DNA of 64,000 nt from Actinomadura rubteroloni. GTDB lineage: Bacteria; Actinomycetota; Actinomycetes; Streptosporangiales; Streptosporangiaceae. The stretch spans positions 434,001 to 498,000 of the forward strand of contig NZ_MTBP01000003.1 of NCBI RefSeq assembly GCF_002911665.1. Reading direction: 5' to 3'. Shown piece after piece: positions 63,749 through 64,000 of the stretch. Every line of letters starts with the position of its first letter. Positions within the stretch are counted from its first letter, which is position 1. The translations under genes were made by a program, and so were the position numbers. Below the pieces are notes generated by a model. It was not told the DNA's origin and made no database searches. It saw nothing but the letters and a program-made list of their open reading frames with translations.

Positions 63749-64000
63749 ATGATCATCAGAAACTTCGTCGCGGCGGGCGCCGCTGCGGTCATCGCCGCGA
63801 TCGGCCTCACCACCGCCATTGCCGGCCCGGCCAGCGCCGCTACCAGTACGGCCTGCAGTACCGGGCTGGTCGTCGATATCGGCGGCGGGGTGCTGTTGGC
63901 CAGCGGGTGTCACCCGGACCAAGGCAGCGACGCCCCCTACACCGTCGAGGTCCAGGACGAACTGGGAAACCAGGCCCCGCGGACCTTCGTATGCCAGACC
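63749..64000 (+). CDS. Secreted small protein, truncated by the window end
   Basis: The first 84 residues of an exported protein; the reading frame is still open at base 64000. The signal peptide has MIIRNFVAAGAAAVIAAIG and a cleavage region AGPASAA. The mature part holds Cys in TACSTG, ASGCHPD and FVCQT, which suggests disulfides. Similar in style to the secreted protein at 61074 but not clearly homologous. GGGAGG is upstream of the ATG. Confidence 0.7.
   Translation, partial: MIIRNFVAAGAAAVIAAIGLTTAIAGPASAATSTACSTGLVVDIGGGVLLASGCHPDQGSDAPYTVEVQDELGNQAPRTFVCQT

Overview
This is a very GC-rich actinomycete chromosome segment. The signs are heavy GC at third codon positions, many GTG starts, ATGA/GTGA stop-start overlaps, leaderless-looking regulator genes and terminator hairpins without T-tracts. 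Family content fits a Streptosporangiales-type organism such as Actinomadura, but nothing in the window proves the genus. I saw no rRNA, tRNA, insertion sequence or CRISPR array.

The left flank (1-11625) is mostly ordinary metabolism. A five-gene minus-strand operon carries DUF6421, an SDR, threonine aldolase, aminobutyraldehyde-type dehydrogenase and an APC permease. It is followed by an acyl-CoA dehydrogenase with a divergent TetR regulator and a duplicated operator, a secreted-type or cytosolic EEP phosphoesterase, a zinc-ribbon protein of unknown function, and an HxlR/NAD(P)-binding protein pair.

The centre (about 11631-39217) is a polyketide locus that combines two kinds of synthase. 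The minus-strand arm has three methyltransferases and a sensor-less two-component pair. The plus-strand arm starts with a type II minimal PKS (ACP, KS-alpha, KS-beta), then an atypical response regulator and a cyclase/oxygenase set: cupin-ABM fusion, ABM, SnoaL, MBL-fold protein, SnoaL. Next comes a 4614-residue modular type I PKS: KSQ-AT-ACP / KS-AT-DH-KR-ACP / KS-AT-DH-KR-ACP. Then there is a separate KS-ACP protein from which the AT core is missing, and an AfsA-like (A-factor synthase family) hotdog protein. Colinearity predicts propionyl, then 2-methylpentenoyl, then 4-methylhepta-2,4-dienoyl on the third ACP. The AT-less KS-ACP then either adds a malonyl unit to give a beta-ketoacyl chain, the substrate class of AfsA, or hands the dienoyl chain to the type II KS pair as a primer. 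KS-beta carries Ala at position 161, where the usual residue is Gln; this would suit a non-acetate primer. The type I protein also holds three low-complexity insertions, two of them with 12-bp units.

The right flank (39234-64000) holds accessory functions: a VWA-like membrane-anchored protein, a His-tailed DUF4396 membrane protein with a copper-type operator, a cis-prenyltransferase coupled to an MpaB-like oxygenase with EF-hands, a secreted protease and an SH3 protein. It continues with FolE plus FAD reductase opposite an Fe-S type regulator, a Rieske oxygenase with a GntR regulator and a remnant of its reductase, and an amidohydrolase/MarR pair. The last stretch has a DJ-1/PfpI protein, a carboxylesterase, a two-component system, a TetR/SDR unit with a perfect operator, a cupin, secreted proteins and a cytochrome P450 behind a near-consensus promoter. 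The final gene runs off the window end.
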